Shown here: piece after piece, positions 26,003-40,800 of the stretch
How positions within the stretch are numbered: the stretch's first letter is position 1
How the letters are laid out: the number at the start of each line of letters is the position of its first letter
Assembly (NCBI GenBank): GCA_963931865.1
Contig: OZ007510.1
Location: forward strand, 14,860,111-14,924,110
Length of the DNA stretch: 64,000 nucleotides
Source: Axinella damicornis
Lineage: Eukaryota > Porifera > Demospongiae > Axinellida > Axinellidae
Direction: 5' to 3'
Notes under the pieces: model-generated
Told to the model about the DNA's origin: nothing
Database searches by the model: none
The model's input: only the letters and a program-made list of their open reading frames with translations
Made by a program: the position numbers and the translations under genes

Positions 26003-27111
26003 TCATGGTAACGGTTGTAGGTCTGGCTCCAACCACCTGGACATGGGACAGAAAAACCACATAATGCAGAGCTTGAGGTCGATCATGAAAACTAGCTGAT
26101 TGTGTCCCTAACCTTGCCCTGGCCTCTTGTGAGTTAACCCTCCCTGAGGAGTAGTACTGAGAGAGGAGGAGGACGTCCATGAGGTGAGGATTGGAAGCCA
26201 AGAACTCCTCAAAGGAGTGGGGACGACCACCAAACTAAAACCAAAGAGATGACAGAGTAATACATGATCCATGCAGTATGTGAGATGCTTCTCTCATACC
26301 TCTTGAATTGCTTTGTCTACCATGTGGATGAAGAATGAAGTGACAGTCTCATTGTAGACATTCTTAACCTGGTTCGTGTAAATGATGTGTGTGTGTAGGG
26401 AGGAGAGCAATGTTTGTAACCTCGTTCCTAGACCGTCTCCTGTGCTCCACTTTTAGCCGCATACATGATAGCCAACTTGGGAACAAGGCTACAATGCTTC
26501 AGTGATGTGATGAAACACTGGGACACATCACTGAAGCATTGTAGCCTTGTTCCCAAGTTGGCTACTAGCCACATCTAAAGTCTGGCCCGCGAGACTAAGG
26601 TCAAGGGTCATGTATTGTATGTAGAGCTAGTCTATTGAGCTAGACCAAATTTCTCTCGCTCCGGACTTCCGGAGCGAGAGAAATTTGGTCTAACTCAATA
26701 GACTAATGTAGAGCAGAATGGGATCCCATGGCTTGTATACATTGTAGGAATGGGGAGTCTGGGGACGAGACTATAGGCACTTACCTTTCCAATATTACTG
26801 TCTATGTAGTTCTTGATTCCATTTCTGCAGTATAAAAGTATCATTGTCACAACTAGCTGCTTTGGCATAACATGGATTGAACTCACTTAATGAGGGGTGT
26901 GGCTTCCTGCTTCCCATGTGAAACAATGTAATTCCAAGCCATCCTCATGTGGGCCTACATGGTGTGACAGTATCACACAACTATAGGTTCAAACAGAACC
27001 ACTAGTCTTAATAATATACCTCGTGTGTCCATTCCTCATACCCGAGGGTGGCTGCCTCAAAAGCTGACATGAATGCTTCATCACCCAGTGACCGATATGA
27101 CCTGGAGTATT
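26003..27111 (-). CDS. Conserved protein with bacterial-type homologs (5' end not located)
   Basis: Six exons join in phase: 27020-27111, 26887-26954, 26785-26824, 26300-26368, 26113-26234 and 26003-26036. The product reads SLGDEAFMSAFEAATLGYEE, then AHMRMAWNYIVSHGKQEATP, IKNYIDSNIGKVKNVYNETV, SFFIHMVDKAIQEFGGRPHS, FEEFLASNPHLMDVLLLSQY and ARARWLEPDLQPLP-stop. The pattern (AHLR-AW, I-YN, YHETIT, FLA-NP-L, EAR--W-EPDL-PLP) is what I recall from a family of uncharacterised bacterial proteins. The last exon, found only by testing phase, restores the EPDLQPLP ending, which supports both model and family. Function is unknown. The gene converges on ATAD5 with about 100 bp between stop codons. At least one upstream exon is missing. 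Bacterial origin is inference from memory. Confidence 0.7.
26471..26567. repeat. Inverted repeat, about 40 bp perfect arms
   Basis: Left agccaacttgggaacaaggc and ctacaatgcttcagtgatgtg pair with right cacatcactgaagcattgtag and ccttgttcccaagttggct. It is embedded in a larger TAGYCTCG-like unit (about 26412-26596) in an intron of the bacterial-type gene, so it looks like one foldback copy nested in another. Confidence 0.8.
26629..26704. repeat. Near-perfect 76 bp palindrome
   Basis: Arms of about 36 bp run from agtctattgag through gaccaaatttctctcgctcc around a short loop and back to actcaatagact. It would extrude as a stable hairpin. It lies in an intron of the bacterial-type gene, directly after another foldback cluster. 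Confidence 0.9.
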
Positions 27112-27351
27112 GTCACCATTTGCACTGCAGGTTTGTTAGCCTCGCACCATAATACCCAGGCCTCATTCCCAGGCCTCATTCCCAGGCCTCATTCCCAGGG
27201 GAGAATATGGCCTGGGAATGAGCCTAGCTGCAGGCCTTCCTTATATGGATACACAACCGCACCTGGCATAGTAGAGCAATGGAGGCCTTTTGTTGTGAAC
27301 AGCTACATGGATCACCTGCAACGGTCAATCGGATAACTGCAAAATTGGTAC

Positions 27352-27672
27352 ATGTCGCCCCTTCCCATACACCTACCCACCTTCCCATACACACCCCCAC
27401 CTTCCCATACACACACACACCTCCCCATACACACACCCACCTCCCCATACACACACATACCTTCCCATACACACACACACACCTTCCCATACACACACCC
27501 ACCTTCCCATACACACACACACCTTCCCATACACACACCCACCTTCCCATACACACACCCACCTTCCCATACACACACCCACCTTCCCATACACACACCC
27601 ACCTTCCCATACACACACACACCTCCCCATACACACACCCACCTCCCCATACACACACCCACCTTCCCATAC
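27352..27672 (+). repeat. Minisatellite, about 20 bp unit
   Basis: Tandem ccttcccatacacacaccca and close variants (ctcccc, cacacac) continue without other sequence. All reading frames stay open, so the long frames here are repeat artefacts. Confidence 0.95.
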
Positions 27673-28642
27673 CACACGTGGTGGTCTCCTACTCTGTGTA
27701 CACTGTGACCCTCACACTGCAAGACAGCACAGCTGTTTGCAAGTAGAGGGACATTCTGTAGAGAAGATGAGGGATAGAGGGAGGGAGGGGAGGAGGGAGG
27801 GAGGGGAGGAGGGAGGGAGAGGGAAGAGGAGCCAAAGAGTATATGAAGGTTGTCAGGGAGGAGAACGTGGACTGCAAGGTGATGGAGTAAGTGGTGCCTC
27901 ACTGCGAGTCCAAGCTGGTGGGGAATTGAGTCAAACTGGTCCTTGTGTTCAGTGGCAGGCCAAGCGAAATGAATACTATAGTGCATCTGTGGACGTGTCA
28001 GAGTGCCTACATCAATTAAGGTGGTGTGTCAGACAAGCAGTGCCTGCATCAAGATTGTGAGTCACCTGATTCTGTGAGAGTACGTGAACTGCAAACCTCT
28101 GTGTGGCCTGAAGCAACTCATGCATCCGGCTATGGGAAGCAGGGATGAGACTGGCTAACCAACATGATGTGCTTAAGTGTGTTAGTCTCTCTCTCTCGCT
28201 TAGCAAGAGATCCAAGAGAGAGACTACCCCCACCTTGGTGTCTGCACGCAGAAGGATAAAATGGGAGGCACCCGTGACACACTTGTGAACGAGCTACATG
28301 TCACACCCCTCTTCTGCTCACCATCACTGGCCGTTACCACAACAACTACATTGAGGAAATGGCATGTAACAACACTTGTCTGGTACATGATCGGAGTGAC
28401 AAAGCACCCTTCATTATTAGCATACAGCTACAAACTGGACTGATACCAGGAGAAGGGACAAGCCTCATGGCCGATAAGAACTGTTTAGACACATCAGCAG
28501 ATTCAGCACCATCAGCCTCCAAGGTGACCCCTGTGGGTATATAGTAAGTTTTCAGACGTGAATTATTGAAGGAGAAAACGGATTTCCGAGCAGGACTCCC
28601 AGGTAGACCAGCATTATGCTGATGGGACATTCCTGTTAAAAA

Positions 28643-28676
<34 letters not shown>

Positions 28677-28881
28677 ATCATTTCATGGGTAATTACCACT
28701 GCTCGAGGCGCAGCAGAATAGTCTCACAAATCTTGAGGCTGTCCTGTGGCAGCAGTAGACTTCTGGAGGCTTAGTACCTCGGACCAGCGCCCTTCGTACA
28801 AACTCCATACTAAAGTTAACATGAAATGACCTTTGGTACTGTCACGATTCAGATTTCCCGGGGAGTCATATGATTGGCATG

Positions 28882-28925
28882 TTAGTCTCGTTCCCAGACC
28901 ACGAAGGGGGTCTGGGGACGAGAAT
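28882..28925. mobile_element. 44 bp foldback element with perfect 9 bp target duplication
   Basis: Arms ttagtctcgttcccagacc and ggtctggggacgagaat surround a few bases. Both sides carry ATTGGCATG (28873-28881 and 28926-28934). It lies about 90 bp upstream of the arrestin-domain gene start. Confidence 0.85.
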
Positions 28926-29017
28926 ATTGGCATGCTCCGCGCTCTGAATCGGGCTGTTATCACTTCAAATTCCCGGAGGCGTGGCTAAATTGCAAACTCG
29001 ACCTCACTGCCTTAGTC

Positions 29018-33100
<4,083 letters not shown>

Positions 33101-34464
33101 GTGAGCAGACAAAGCTACTTTGACTTCTGTACCGAATTAAATCTACTACTCAGAAGAAATGCATAGACCAGAATGTACAGTTCAAGTGGTATCGACAGCT
33201 GTCAAGTCCTGTACCTTGCCTCCACCCATGCAGTGGGCATCCTGGAGTCCCCCCTCCTGGGTAAACCAGTGTGTGCAGGCACCAGTCACGGGCATGTGTG
33301 CAGTACCACCTCACATTATCAGTAAGACAAACGGCAGCTGTCATTAATCTACTGTCGGTCACATGACAATCACCCGCACCTGCAGGTTCTCAGTCCTTCT
33401 CTGGAATACCAGGATTTCAACCTCTGCTGTGAATACATGTTCTTTTATGTAGACTTTTAATATATTTTTATGACTATTGTGTACATTTGTGTACATATAA
33501 AAATTTATGTTTCCTGCATTGCAGAAATATATTAATTCAAAACAACAGTAGTACTGTGAAACAACATTACTACCACCTATACTGTTGCAATGTGTTGTCA
33601 CAGTGTAAGTGTACAAAGAACTCGTTATATACATGTACATACAAACACTATGCACACACCAGACAAACAGGATGGTTGGCGCTACTGGCACACACCAGAC
33701 AAACAGGATGGTATAAACACACCTGATTTCAATTTCACATAGGGCTCTTAAGCTTGTCCATGAAGATTGTGATGTTTTGAAAATAATAGTTTCACTTTCT
33801 TCTCTCTGTAGAATAAATAGCTATTAGACCGTCAGTCCCACCAGCTGCCAACCACACCTGCAAATAACCAGAGTCAAGAGTAGTGTGAGTGGCATGCTGA
33901 TGCCTGCATTAGTCTTGCGGACCAGACGTTTGCAGGGGGGAAAGCTAGAACGTCTGACCACTACATAGACGGGTTTCTGGGGCACGGGAGTTAAAAAATA
34001 AAAGCAATGTCATGAGGGAGGAAAGCCAATACTAGATGTCTACCACTATACTACAACATCGTGTTGCTTTTGCTTGTGACTGTCAAGGACATCTGTTAAT
34101 TCTTGCTTGAATCATGTGACCAATACATGAGACAAATGTCAATCTGATTGAGGCCATCAACATTCTAGTGATGTCCACGAAAACCTGTCAATAGTGACCA
34201 GATACTCCGTGAATGTCTGGCCCATGAGGTATGTCTCAATGCCCTGCATGCCAGATTATTTTTCAGCTGTGGTACAAAAGGCGCAAAGTAGACACGAATC
34301 TGGTGCTGTCACCACCATGGTCGGGGTTCCATTCCCCACATGGGAGACTTCAAAGATCTCTTGTCCTTCCCCTAGACCCACATTGGCTTGTATACTCACA
34401 CATACAGTCCAATAATACAGCTCTGGGACAAAACAGTGCAAACTAAATCACATAGTGTCGGAAA
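33101..34464. other. Region with arrestin-gene tail and no other clear gene
   Basis: The final arrestin exon probably lies in the first 250 bases, but stop and splice sites were not settled. A directly repeated segment (acacaccagacaaacaggat) occurs twice at about 33653-33715. An inverted pair about accagacgttt lies at 33917-33962. The remainder shows no gene. The tRNA relic is listed separately. Confidence 0.5.
34300..34346 (+). pseudogene. tRNA relic (3' half)
   Basis: The text tggtgctgtcaccacc followed by ggggttccattccccacatg and gga parallels the anticodon stem, T arm and 3' acceptor strand of the intact tRNA-Glu about 165 bp downstream. The loop reads CTGTCAC, which gives a GTC triplet at the anticodon place. 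No matching 5' acceptor strand or D arm is visible upstream, and the T loop has TTCCATT instead of TTCGATT. It is a truncated copy, not a functional gene. Confidence 0.75.
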
Positions 34465-34536
34465 TCCCATGTGGTCTAGTGGTTAGGATCCGGCGCTCTC
34501 ACCGCCGTGGCCGGGGTTCGATTCCCCGCATGGGAG
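34465..34536 (+). tRNA. tRNA-Glu (CTC)
   Basis: A complete 72-base cloverleaf can be folded. The acceptor TCCCATG pairs with CATGGGA. The anticodon stem CGGCG/CGCCG holds the loop CTCTCAC, with anticodon CTC reading GAG. The T stem CGGGG/CCCCG holds TTCGATT. The internal A box TGGTCTAGTGG is at 34472-34482 and the B box GGTTCGATTCC at 34515-34525. A T-rich run at 34545-34559 follows and suits RNA polymerase III termination. No intron is present. Confidence 0.97.
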
Positions 34537-34544
34537 ATCAAAAC

Positions 34545-34559
34545 TTTTCTTTTTTTTTT
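34545..34559 (+). terminator. Pol III T-run terminator
   Basis: TTTTC followed by ten T begins 8 bp after the tRNA-Glu 3' end, the normal signal for Pol III release. Confidence 0.8.
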
Positions 34560-34646
34560 CCCCCCTTTTTTTCTTTCTTCCAATCTTCCTTCTCTGCATA
34601 CACACACTCTTTAGGGCCCAAGTTTTTTCTCGAAGTCATTTTCAGC

Positions 34647-35037
34647 TAGCCTCGTTCCTCGTTCCTACTGCCAGTATTTCATCACAAAATATGGCAGGGG
34701 GAGATCTGGTCACGTGCGATGACGTCAGGTAGACAGATGGTAGACACACGGGGGTGGTGCTCAACCATTTATAATACCTGTTTCACATCGATCCGTCCCC
34801 GGCGTTGTGAACAACGAACGGTATAGATCGTCTGCTTCGCAAACACTCTGACATACAGCCTTTGAACGGACAGTACAAGACAGGACGTCGAGATTATTCA
34901 TTGGGCACCGCTTTCCATGTGTCAACCTGATGGCACCGCATGTGACCAGATCTCCCAGGCCTTCCCCCGCCGTATTTCGTATTTCATACTGGAAGCAGTG
35001 AAATACTGGCAGTGGGAACGGCCTGGGAACGAGGCTA
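34647..35037. mobile_element. 391 bp foldback/MITE-like element with near-perfect 9 bp target duplication
   Basis: Ends are tagcctcgttcctcgttcc and gggaacggcctgggaacg then aggcta. Inner arms pair actgccagtatttc with gaaatactggcagt, and gagatctggtcacgtg with its complement at about 34941. Flanks are ATTTTCAGC (34638-34646) and ATTTTCAGT (35038-35046), 8 of 9 identical. It inserted about 100 bp downstream of tRNA-Glu. It is one of the two long members of the TAGYCTCG family found here. Confidence 0.85.
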
Positions 35038-35046
35038 ATTTTCAGT

Positions 35047-36023
35047 CTCAGAACACTTAACCCATTAACCGTTTTTCTCCGGTGGTCTCTCTTAGCTCAT
35101 AAGCTCCTGATTAAACCTACCATATTTCCTGTTCTCTATGCTTTCAGCCCCCAAACTCCACACACATGACCATGCAGCAATCCTCTACACATTAGTGACT
35201 TTAACAACACCCACCTATCAAGGGGCGTTCAATAGTCATGGCTCTCTGCCGACCATCGCTAGTCTAGCCCGAGAAAAACACTTCACTGCCAGAAGTGGAG
35301 GCCCTACTAGGCGAGAGGACTGTTTTCTCAGCCCATTTGTGCAAAGGAGGAGAGAAATGGCCCACCCAGCTCCAACCAAGAGCTTTTCAAGGCCAAGCCC
35401 AGAAGCGGCCATGCTACCTAGGCTCAGTGCTGAAACCCACCCACCTCCCACTGTCCCACCCTCTCTGCTGGCGCAGAGCCAAAGTCCCAAGGACATTGCT
35501 GGAAGTCTGACATCACTGATGAAAGTCTCATGCCGTCTGTAGACGGCTTTATCGGTTAAAATTTCTGTTCCCTGGTGTTGCTGGGCTCGAAACTGCTCCC
35601 ACGTAATATCAGCTATACTAACCATATATACATGACATAACCACACCCACCAATTGCAATCAATTCTCCCGAGAAATGGCTGTTTGCACCCTTCAGGTGC
35701 ACCCACCCACCTCCCCCTGTCCCGCCTTTTCTGCTCATGCAGAACCTAAGTCCCAAGGACATTGCCGGATGTGACATCATGAAGCTGAAAGTCTCACGTT
35801 GCAGATATGCAATGTTAAAGGGTTAAGATATTAATTAAAACTATTTTGAAACTAGAGCATATTCATGGAATACTTACATCATCCGCAAATAATAGTCTGG
35901 CATTGCCAGACTATTAGTTAATTTGCTTGAAGAATTTCCAATATTTTTTGCGGACTGACACACAGACACGAAAGACATTACTTAACCCCTGCTGCGCATG
36001 CACACGCGGGATAATGACCTCAC
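35047..36023. other. Intergenic region with a duplicated segment
   Basis: A segment near 35440-35540 (cacccacctcccactgtccc, then agtcccaaggacattgctgg) recurs imperfectly near 35700-35800 (acctccccctgtcccgcc, then agtcccaaggacattgccgg). A small hairpin, tagtctggcattgccagacta, is at about 35890. The last RPTOR coding exon should lie here or beyond, but I could not find it. Confidence 0.5.
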
Positions 36024-36405
36024 CTTGTATGGATGGAAGGCAAGACACTTGGTAGGGCCAATCCTCTGGCCCATGAACCCATCATGGTAGCGAATATTGT
36101 TCAGCATTTCCTCTGTATCCAGGTTGTAGATGCGGATGGCTTGCTGCGGAGATGCGCTGCAAGAGAGGACAGTTGGCATTCATGTTGTAGCATTTCACAC
36201 ACCACACACCACAAACCACTCCCAGGGACGAGAAAAGACTGCCCCCTGTGTGTCTACCATCTGTCTACCATACATGTATGTGCTTCCAGGCCTTCCCCTT
36301 CCATATTTGCATGCTACAAGTGATCAAAGATTGAGGCTATGCACATACTCACACATGCCACATACATAATGATTTACCACATACCACCGTGCGCACGCAC
36401 ACACA

Positions 36406-36445
<40 letters not shown>

Positions 36446-37786
36446 CCACTCTCACACTAGGCACACACACTCACCATCCCAGGAGAGGTGCTCTGGGGTG
36501 AATTTCACAGACGTTAAGAGAAGAAGGAACAACGCTAAAGGAGCGGACAGATTTAGTAAACCTTGGGTCCCAGATCCGCACATCCCCACCAACACTGCAA
36601 AGATAACAAAAGACAATGGTCAAGTCAGAGGTCAGAGGTCAGAGGTCAGCTCAGAGGTGGCCCACCTGCAAGACACAATGTTTCTATCTTGAGTGTGCTG
36701 CTGCATGAACACATTCACAATCCAACTGCTGTGCTCTCGCAGTGTTTGGACAAGGCTGCAGAGGGACAGGAAACAAGCTCTTGATTAATGGGTGCTGCTG
36801 TGGAACGTGACAAGAGCGCATGATGACATCATTGTTTTCAATGATGTCATCATGCGCTCTTGAACGTGAGGACCGACACAAAGCCTGCTTCACTCTTCTG
36901 ATGTTAATAAACACCTCTACTTCTCACTATTCCAACAGCTCTTCTGCTGTTCATACTTCAAGTAACAACCTATATAGTGGTGATCTGGGCATGAGGCTGA
37001 ACTATCGCCACACCATTCTAGCCCACAGCCCACCTGCTGCTGGGAGGCTGCCTTCTGTCGTACATCCGCACCGTCCCATCCCCGCACCCCGCAATCATGA
37101 GTGAACGTTCTGCAGAGTCCGAAGCCAGGCATGTCACACAGCTGTCGGCACCCGTGGGGATGTCTTGGATCTTCACCTCCTTGTGCGTGTCCCACACGCG
37201 AATGTGCCTCACATCCCCAGCTGCGTAGAGCAGCCCCGTCATCTGCTCCCACTCTAGTACCATACCCGCATCTGGAATGGAATGGAATAGGAGAACCGAT
37301 AATGAATATTACTGTAGACATACAGTATGCGTGAATGTTCTACTTGTGGCTATGTCCCTACATGCATACACATTTTTCTATTTGAAATTTTCTAAAATTT
37401 GTGCAATGCAACAGGCCAACATGAAAATAGCTAGATAAAGCTAATGTAAGTCTTGAGGCCATACTTAGTCTCGTTCCCAGACCGTTTATCCAGTGTGTGT
37501 ATCGCTTCCAGTATAACGCGATACTAAAAGCGATCCATGCTGGGGTTGGTTGGGTCTGGGACCGAGACTAGGCCATACTAGGACGAGGCAGACTCCACCG
37601 ACTGATCAGGACAGAGCAAGTCCACACAACAACAATGGTTGTGTCTTTGCCACTGATGTGGTATATCTACAACTTACTTCTTGAGGCAGGCAGCATGTCC
37701 GTGAGGGCCCGCCATGCTGTGACTAGCGCTGGGCTCTCTCCAACCTCAGCGCAGTAGTCTCTCCACACGTGCACCACACCATCATC

Positions 37787-37824
<38 letters not shown>

Positions 37825-40800
37825 GTGTATGTGTGCGTGTGTGCATGGAATTGGTGCCACTTCGCCTACTCCCATTTCGCCTACTAATAATGAATTAGTG
37901 CCATTTCGCCTACTCAACTATTTTATTGATCTGAAACATTTGGGTGTGCTTCTCTGGCCACACGCTTGAGTTTGTTATGCCAACCTTCAATGTGATTGTT
38001 GGTCCTGGGGCTGCCGGAATCTGTCTCGTACACATTCCATAAGCGGGGAGAGAAATTGTCCACCAGCCATGTTGCTTCAAAATACGAGATGAACTCATCA
38101 ACCCTCGGTAGGTTTGGGACAGACATCTTGATTGGTTGCCATGCTAGCCGAACAAATCGAAGAGGCACGAAAGCAAGTGCCACTGTTTGGCATACAAACC
38201 GACTGAAAGTAGCATCTTCTCGATAGGCAACCTGTAGCCCAAGCTTGGATATTTTGCGGTTGAGGTATTTTATTGTCCAAAACATCAATACCTGTCAAGA
38301 AGACTTCCATTCTACCATGGAAAAACTTTTTTAGTTGAGTAGGCGAAATGGCACTAATTCATTATTAGTAGGCGAAATGGGAGTAGGCGAAATGGGAGTA
38401 GGCGAAGTGGCACTAAGCCTGTGCATGTGTGTGTGTGAGTGTGAGTGTGAAGATGTTATAACAATACACCAATACTGTTTTCCTGCCGCCTTCTTTCGAA
38501 GCTGTTTCCCTAGAACGTATATTCTGACCTGATCCAATGAGCAGGAACGTGATGTCATGAGGGTTGATGAACTCCACTGCAGTGGTTTTACCGAAGGAGT
38601 AGGCGTCACTGTTCTGTGTCACTAACTTGTTCCCCTGCTCAATGTCCCAGATGCTGAGGGTAGCAAGGGGTGCGAGGAGGGAGGGGGAGGGCCCGGGGAG
38701 TGTGAGGAGGGAGGGGGAGGGAGAGTGTGAGGAGGGAGGGGGAGGGGAGTGTGAGGAAGGAGGGAGAGGAGAGAGTGTGTGGAGGGAGAGGATAGGGGAG
38801 GAGTGTGTTTGTGGGAGGGGGAGAGCATTAATTGGTATCACACGATCATATCACCCCCTCCCCAAATCACTCGTACTCAGTACACACATGCACACACCTC
38901 CTCCCAAACTCACACATACTCCATGACGTACACACACCACACACTAACACACACCTCCATGAGTTCTTATGCATGACGGCCAGGTGTGGGCGGTAGGGAT
39001 GGAACTTGAGCAGTTGCGGCGTCTTTGACTCCTTGTTCACAAAGATCTGATCACTGAGTTTGGTTCTTGCCTGGGCCACGCACAGCCTCCTGCTCTCCTC
39101 TTGGATGAGATGGTTGCGTAGGAAGCGGTATTCCCTCTGCTGGTAGCTCACACTGATTGGATCGCACTCCTCAGGTTGCTGTGCATGTAGGGAGGGACGG
39201 ACAGAGGGTGAGGAGCAGGGGGGTGGGGAGGAGAGGGACGAGGGGAAGAGTGTGGAAAGAGGGAGAGAAGTGCAAGCATGGAAGGAGAGGGAGTACATGT
39301 GTGTGGAGTGAGGAGGGAGAGGGGAGGTTTGAGTGTGGAGGGAGGGGAGGGGGAGGAGTGTGAGTGTGGAGGAAGAGGGGAGGTGTGAGTGTGGAGGGAG
39401 AGGGGAGGTGTGAGTGTGGAGGGAGGGGAGGGGAGGAGTGTGAGTGTGGAGGGAGGGGAGGGGGAGGAGTGTGAGGGTGGAGGGAGAGGGAGGTGTGAGT
39501 GTGGAGGGAGAGGGGAGTGTGAGTGTGGAGGGAGAGGGGAGGTGTGAGTGTGGAGGGAGGGGAGGAGTGTGAGTGTGGAGGGAGGGGAGGTGCATGACAG
39601 AGTAACAGCGCACAGAGGGATGCCAACAAGCCCACCTTCATGAGTGAGTTAGCGAAGTATTTGCAACACCAGCCACAGAAAGATGTTTCCAGCGGTGCGA
39701 GGTTGTGAAATGGGTCCTCCGAGAGTTCATCCTCATCCTCCCCCTCACCCACTCCCTATGTTGGTGTGGCACACTACAGTAAATCACTGATAAACATCAC
39801 ACATGTATATGGACTCACCAAGGGGCCCTTTCCAAAGATGGTCCTTTTCGTCCCAAATTGGTGTGAGTGGGGGAGCGGGAGGGAGATGTCTGGGCGTGGA
39901 GTTCTGAAATCTTGTGTGGAAGAGCTGGAAGGGACGAAGGGAGGCCTGAGGGAGAGGGACAGAAGGGAGGAGGGAGCAAGTAGGGTGAGAAGCGAGGGAG
40001 GAGGAACGGAGATGAGAGTGGGGGGGGGGGGGGGGGGGGGGGGGGGGGAGAGATAGAAGAGAGGGAGGTTATGGTTCTGAACTTCAAGAGGTTTCACAAT
40101 GGCCCAGCAGCAATCATGTCACAACTGCAGCGTACCTGGCAGTTCTGACACCCATGCCCCCCATTGTGGCAGCCTTGGCCCCCGTCAAGTGATCGTGTGT
40201 GGGGCAAGAAGGAGCTGAGTACGAGCTGACCAGAGTCACACCGATACTCTTTGCATGCGTCTTCTGGCGCAGCTGTGTGAGCATACGTGATGCGAGTGTG
40301 TGTGTGTGTGATCATGTGTGTATGTTTGTGTGTGTGTGATCATGTGTGTATGTTTGTGTGTGTGTGAGTATGTGTGTGTGCACGTGTGTGTGTGTGTGGG
40401 GGAGGGGGAGAGTGTAAGATGAGAGTTGCAGACTGATGATGCATGTGCATGTATTAGTCCAGGAGCACCGTGCCTACCTTATCGTGCAGGCTGCACACAA
40501 CATACTGAGCAATCTCTGCAACATCTTGCGATGGGTCAGCTGCCAGAAACACCACACCCTTCCATATCTGGGAATACACATTCCTCTTTGATCCTCCTGT
40601 GCTCAGGATTGGAGACGAGGAGGAAGAGGAAGAAAAGCTCTGGGAGCTCGAGCCCTTCTTCGAGAGAGACTCCAGAAAGCCACCATCACCTCCGATGTTA
40701 CTCGTGTAGCTACTGGTGCCGTCATACACAGCAGCTGTGCCGGATGGAACTGGCATGTCTGTGTGTGGGTCTGAAGGATCGACTGCACCATTGGTGAGCG

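Larger units (their letters stand above)
27112..29017. other. Intergenic region rich in simple repeats
   Basis: A minisatellite of ccttcccatacacacaccca units occupies 27352-27672 (about 16 copies). A GGGA-rich stretch follows at 27775-27830, and ATCT repeats lie at about 28645-28678. A foldback-like cluster with three copies of ccaggcctcattc is at 27137-27230. Open frames here follow repeat composition. The text at 27836-27890 (YMKVVREENVDCKVM on the plus strand) is protein-like, but I could not place it in a gene. The missing first exon of the gene at 26003-27111 may also be here. Confidence 0.5.

Noticed and set aside
20796..26036. A single linked genome-maintenance system made of PALB2, ATAD5 and MAD1
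   Set aside because: The genes are on different strands with unrelated genes between them and separate promoters. Shared theme alone is not evidence of a system.
27352..27672. Pro/His/Thr-rich proteins on both strands
   Set aside because: Products of the ccttcccatacacac tandem repeat only.
35140..35540. 134-residue plus-strand frame
   Set aside because: It lies over an imperfect duplicated segment and shows no conserved pattern or splice signals.
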